Source: Rhodanobacter sp.
GTDB taxonomy: Bacteria > Pseudomonadota > Gammaproteobacteria > Xanthomonadales > Rhodanobacteraceae
Direction: 5' to 3'
Assembly (NCBI GenBank): GCA_026193555.1
Contig: JAPHUU010000034.1
Span: 1-8,553, forward strand
Length of the DNA: 8,553 nucleotides
Shown: positions 5,897 to 8,553 of the stretch, in pieces
How positions within the stretch are numbered: position 1 is the first letter of the stretch
How the letters are laid out: each line of letters starts with the position of its first letter
Notes under the pieces: model-generated
The model's database searches: none
What the model was told of the DNA's origin: nothing
The model's input: the letters and a program-made list of their open reading frames with translations, nothing else
Made by a program: the position numbers and the translations under genes

Positions 5897-7482
5897 CTGC
5901 GCCGCAAAAATCCGTTTTATCCCTGAAGCGCGAACCGCGCACCGAAAGCGAAGCCCCCGCGTTGGAAGAGCGCCTGCACAAGGTGCTGGCCAATGCCGGC
6001 CTTGGCTCGCGCCGCATGCTTGAGCAGCGCATCCAGTCCGGCGAAGTCGAATTGAATGGCAGCCCCGCCGAGATCGGCAATAGCGTGCATGCCGGCGACC
6101 GCGTGGTGCTGGACGGCAAGCAGTTCGTCGTTGCCACCGACAGTCGAGACGAGACCGAGGTACTGGTCTACCACAAGCCCGAGGGCGTGTTGACCACCCG
6201 GGACGATCCGGACGGCCGCCCCACCGTGTTCGAGCAATTGCCGCGCCTGAAGGGAGCCCGCTGGGTTGCCGTCGGCCGGCTGGACATCAACACCACCGGC
6301 CTGCTGCTGCTGACCACCGACGGCGAACTGGCGAACGCGTTGATGCATCCCAAGAGTGGGTTGGAACGCGAATACCTGTGCCGTGTGCATGGCGAAGTAC
6401 CGGACGAGATCATCGAACGGCTCAAGGCCGGCGTGGAGCTCGACGATGGTCCCGCACGCTTCGACGAAATCGCCGTGATCAGCCGCGGCGGCAGCCACAG
6501 CTGGTTCCGCGTGGTGATCCGCGAGGGTCGCAATCGCGAAGTGCGCCGCCTGTGGGACTCGCAGGGATTCCTGGTCAGTCGTCTCAAACGCATCCGCTAC
6601 GGCAAGATCGAACTGCCGCGAAACCTGCGTCGCGGCGAGTGCGAAGCGCTTGATGTTGAGGCTGTCAAGCAGCTGCGCCAGGCCACCGGCATGGGCATGC
6701 CCCAACCAGTGCTGACCCTGAGTCCGGTGCTGCACCAGCGCCGCGCCAACCGCAGCGTCACCGAATATCGCCCGGAGCGCGGCAGCAGTACGGCATGGAC
6801 CGGTGGTCAGGACGAAGGGCGCGAATTGCGCGCTTATGACCGCATCCGCGAGGAGCCCGCGCGCGGCCGCAAGCCGGCGCGGCGCCCGGGTGCCGAAGTC
6901 AACGGCAATGTTGTTCGGCCGGAGCGCGGTACCGCTGGCGGAAAGCGCGGAAGTGGCGGCGGCATGGGCGGAAGCCGGGGTCGACGCGTGGCGCCGGGTC
7001 AGGAGTTGCCGTCGGTGCGTACCTGGTTCGCCGGTGAGAACCGCGACGGTGCGGCTCGTCCCGCGGGCGGCCCACGAGGCAATGCTGCCGGTGGCCCGGC
7101 CACGGGCAACCGCCGCCCCGGTGGTGGCGGAAAGCCGTTCGGCGCCCGCGCCGGTGGCGAAGGCCGTGGCGGCAGCAGCCCCTACAGCGGATTCGGTGGC
7201 GAGACACGTGGCGGTGCTGCCAACGGCAATCGCGCACCGGCTGGACGTCCCGCCCAGGGCGGTCGCCCGCAAGGTCAGGCACAGGGCAATCGCGCGCATG
7301 GCAACCAGGCGTCCGGCGCGGGTCGGCCGCAGGGTCAGGGCGGCAATCGCCCGCAGGGTTCCGGCGCACCGCGGGGCCCGGGCGGCAATCGTCCTCAAGG
7401 TGGTCCGCGTCCGCACGGCCATGGTGGCCCGGCTGGCGGACGGCCACCGGGCCGGGGTGGCAACCGCTCGGGCAATCGCTGA
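5893..7482 (+). CDS. rluB: 23S rRNA pseudouridine synthase RluB with long Gly/Arg-rich tail
   Basis: The family converts U2605 of 23S rRNA (E. coli numbering) to pseudouridine during 50S assembly. The protein has 529 residues against about 290 in E. coli. An S4 RNA-binding domain (about 24-73, LEERLHKVLANAGLGSRRMLEQ) is followed by the RsuA/RluB/E/F catalytic domain. This domain has KPEGVLTTRDDPDGRPTVFE (95-114), the catalytic loop GRLDINTTGLLLLT with Asp131 (128-141), and EGRNREVRRLW (211-221). The enzymatic part ends near residue 265. The remaining roughly 260 residues are Gly, Arg, Pro, Gln and Asn rich with degenerate GGNRPQG-like units, so probably disordered and RNA-binding. A good GAGGAG (5879-5884) lies 8 bases before the ATG, inside the scpB end. 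RluB rather than RluE/RluF is inferred from the scpAB context and the VGRLDINTTGLLL form. Confidence 0.93.
   Translation: MTAPQKSVLSLKREPRTESEAPALEERLHKVLANAGLGSRRMLEQRIQSGEVELNGSPAEIGNSVHAGDRVVLDGKQFVVATDSRDETEVLVYHKPEGVLTTRDDPDGRPTVFEQLPRLKGARWVAVGRLDINTTGLLLLTTDGELANALMHPKSGLEREYLCRVHGEVPDEIIERLKAGVELDDGPARFDEIAVISRGGSHSWFRVVIREGRNREVRRLWDSQGFLVSRLKRIRYGKIELPRNLRRGECEALDVEAVKQLRQATGMGMPQPVLTLSPVLHQRRANRSVTEYRPERGSSTAWTGGQDEGRELRAYDRIREEPARGRKPARRPGAEVNGNVVRPERGTAGGKRGSGGGMGGSRGRRVAPGQELPSVRTWFAGENRDGAARPAGGPRGNAAGGPATGNRRPGGGGKPFGARAGGEGRGGSSPYSGFGGETRGGAANGNRAPAGRPAQGGRPQGQAQGNRAHGNQASGAGRPQGQGGNRPQGSGAPRGPGGNRPQGGPRPHGHGGPAGGRPPGRGGNRSGNR
6689..7479 (+). repeat. Low-complexity coding repeat: RluB C-terminal tail
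   Basis: This part of rluB encodes a Gly/Arg/Pro/Gln/Asn-rich tail. It is densest from about 7080 to the stop, where units such as GNR-(A/P), GGNRPQG and GRPQGQ recur without exact nucleotide identity. The repeated protein units use varied codons, so it looks like an old protein-level repeat, not a recent DNA tandem. The GC bias here opens long spurious frames in other phases. Confidence 0.7.
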
Positions 7483-7510
7483 GCTTCGGCTCGATCGGAG
7501 ACGCTGAGCG

Positions 7511-7855
7511 ATGGTGCGCATCTATCACAACAGCCGCTGTTCGAAATCGCGCGCCGTGCTGGCCATGCTGGAAGCCCGAGGTGGCGAGGTCGAGGTAATC
7601 AACTATCTCGCCACGCCGCCCAGCGAAATCGAGCTGGCCGTATTGCTGAAGCAACTGGGCATCAACGCCCGCCAGTTGATGCGCATCGGCGAAGCGGAGT
7701 ATCTGTCACTGGGGCTGGATAACCTCATGCTGGATGAGGCGGCATTGATTGCCACGATGGTTGCCCATCCGAAACTGATCGAGCGGCCGATCGTGGTTGC
7801 CAATGGCAAGGCGGCGATCGGCCGGCCAGCGGAGGCCGTGCTGGCGATACTCTGA
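7511..7855 (+). CDS. arsC: ArsC/YfgD-family reductase (glutaredoxin-dependent arsenate reductase-like)
   Basis: The protein has 114 residues and a thioredoxin-like fold in the ArsC family, closest in appearance to E. coli YfgD. Family members reduce arsenate to arsenite using glutathione and glutaredoxin. All residues important in the plasmid R773 enzyme have counterparts: the H-x3-C-x3-R loop (His6, Cys10, Arg14) and Arg58, Arg92 and Arg105, equal to Cys12, Arg60, Arg94 and Arg107 minus two. It ends with ERPIVVANGKAAIGRP, typical of the family. ATG at 7511 has GGAG at 7497-7500. It lies 28 bases after rluB, probably the last gene of that operon. There is no arsR, arsB or acr3 neighbour, so true arsenate detoxification is uncertain and a general thiol-reductase role is possible. 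Confidence 0.9.
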   Translation: MVRIYHNSRCSKSRAVLAMLEARGGEVEVINYLATPPSEIELAVLLKQLGINARQLMRIGEAEYLSLGLDNLMLDEAALIATMVAHPKLIERPIVVANGKAAIGRPAEAVLAIL

Positions 7856-7877
7856 TCAGCCCGCGCCAGGGGGCTGA
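7856..7877 (+). terminator. Weak hairpin after arsC
   Basis: TCAGCCC (7856-7862) pairs with GGGCTGA (7871-7877) across an 8-base loop, starting at the base after the arsC stop. There is no T tract, so it is at best a weak or Rho-assisted end of the scpA-scpB-rluB-arsC transcript. Confidence 0.4.
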
Positions 7878-7947
7878 CCGAGATCGTGTTCACCTGCATC
7901 CGGTAGCCGTCCCGGAATCTGATGAAACGCCTCACACGGCTACGCGG

Positions 7948-7989
7948 TGAACCGGCGTTTGTGCGGCATGCAAGGCAGACGCCGGTTCA
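7948..7989 (-). terminator. Perfect 11-bp hairpin overlapping the amidase stop codon
   Basis: TGAACCGGCGT (7948-7958) is the exact inverted complement of ACGCCGGTTCA (7979-7989), enclosing 20 bases that can pair weakly further. On the minus strand the first three bases of the stem are the TGA stop of the amidase gene. It lies between convergent genes, so it may end or stabilise either transcript. It lacks a following U run, so the terminator call is tentative. Confidence 0.5.
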
Positions 7990-8553
7990 ATCCACGTCGA
8001 GCGAAAACCCATCGGCATCCATCCACGCCGGGAAACGCTCGCGATGCGCCAGCAAGGGCGCCGGATCGAGTACGAGCGTTACCACCTGCTGCTGTGCACC
8101 GCATTCGATCAGGGGCTCCCCGACCGGATCGATCGCCGCGCTGTCGCCCGCGTAGGGGATGTCGTTGCCGTCCATGCCGACCCGGTTCACGCCGATCACG
8201 TAGCTGAGATTCTCGATCGCCCGCGCACGCAACAAGGTGCGCCACGGCTGCCGGCGCAGTGCGGGCCAGTTCGCCACGAACAGCGCAAGGTCATAGTCCA
8301 TGCCGCCGGCAGCGCCAGCCAGCCGCCGGTTGCGCAGCCACACCGGAAAACGCAGGTCGTAGCAGACCTGCGGCAGGATCCGCCAACCTTTCAGCTCGAC
8401 CACCAGTCGTTCGCTGCCACCGCCGTAGCGGGTGTGCTCGCCGGCCATGCGAAACAGATGCCGCTTGTCGTATTGCGCATGGCTGCCATCGGGCCGCATC
8501 CAGAACAGCCGGTTGTAGACGATGGCGTTTTCGCGGATCGCCAGACTTCCGCA
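7987..8553 (-). CDS. yafV: YafV-type omega-amidase, nitrilase superfamily (5' end beyond window)
   Basis: This is the C-terminal 188 residues of a carbon-nitrogen hydrolase. Nearest relatives are omega-amidases, which hydrolyse alpha-ketoglutaramate and similar omega-amides as metabolite repair. Two of the three nitrilase catalytic residues are visible: Lys in QYDKRHLFRMAGEH (fragment residue 30) and Cys in RILPQVCYDLRFPVW (fragment residue 64). The first Glu lies upstream, outside the window. Further family marks are YDLALFVANWP, LLRARAIENLSYVIGVNRVG, GDSAAIDPVGEP and the ending FPAWMDADGF, all close to E. coli YafV. The frame continues through the window edge (encoding IRENAIVYNRLFW before the Met at 8499), so that Met is internal, not the start. 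TGA at 7987-7989 ends it. It converges on arsC. An insertion-like GGM/Ala-rich spacer precedes MDYDLALF. Confidence 0.93.
   Translation of the reverse strand, partial: CGSLAIRENAIVYNRLFWMRPDGSHAQYDKRHLFRMAGEHTRYGGGSERLVVELKGWRILPQVCYDLRFPVWLRNRRLAGAAGGMDYDLALFVANWPALRRQPWRTLLRARAIENLSYVIGVNRVGMDGNDIPYAGDSAAIDPVGEPLIECGAQQQVVTLVLDPAPLLAHRERFPAWMDADGFSLDVD

Noticed and set aside
6803..7507. Plus-strand 234-codon frame within rluB
   Set aside because: An Ala/Arg/Val-rich shadow of the low-complexity rluB tail in another phase.
5917..7521. Open frame of 534 codons on the minus strand opposite rluB
   Set aside because: It is a mirror of the GC-biased rluB frame with no recognisable domain. rluB has clear S4 and catalytic motifs on the plus strand.

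Overview
The window looks like a piece of a GC-rich gammaproteobacterial chromosome. The best guess is Xanthomonadales, in or near Rhodanobacteraceae. The reasons are an AcnA-type aconitase, a FadD very close to the Enterobacteria type, Smc partners ScpA and ScpB rather than MukBEF, and a RluB with a long Gly/Arg/Pro tail. This placement is an inference from protein resemblance, not a database result. Nearly every gene is a recognisable housekeeping gene. I saw no phage gene, insertion sequence, CRISPR array, tRNA or rRNA.

Layout: (1) Bases 1-290 are the 3' end of aconitate hydratase acnA, followed by a strong hairpin terminator. (2) A small lipoprotein gene on the minus strand (374-811) converges on acnA and is divergent from fadD. 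(3) fadD (955-2640), a long-chain acyl-CoA synthetase, ends in a textbook terminator that it shares with a convergent single-domain PilZ gene (2698-3066, minus). (4) Bases 3067-4051 hold about 1 kb without a convincing gene. This stretch looks like decayed or non-coding DNA and is the least explained part of the window. (5) Bases 4052-7855 form a co-directional cluster, scpA - scpB - rluB - an arsC/yfgD-like reductase. Gaps are small (36 bp, a 4-base ATGA overlap, and 28 bp), so it is probably one operon. (6) Bases 7987-8553 are the 3' two-thirds of a YafV-type omega-amidase (nitrilase superfamily) on the minus strand, converging on arsC and cut by the window edge.

Functionally, acnA (TCA cycle) and fadD (fatty-acid activation feeding beta-oxidation) are carbon-metabolism neighbours. 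scpA and scpB encode the two non-SMC subunits of the chromosome-condensing Smc-ScpAB complex. rluB modifies 23S rRNA and is coupled by stop/start overlap to scpB. The last two genes concern thiol/arsenate chemistry and repair of deaminated or transaminated glutamine-type metabolites.

I did not find a clearly new biological system. The points most worth checking are the 1-kb gap before scpA, the 18-codon reading frame directly upstream of scpA, the disordered RluB tail, and a hairpin that incorporates the amidase stop codon.
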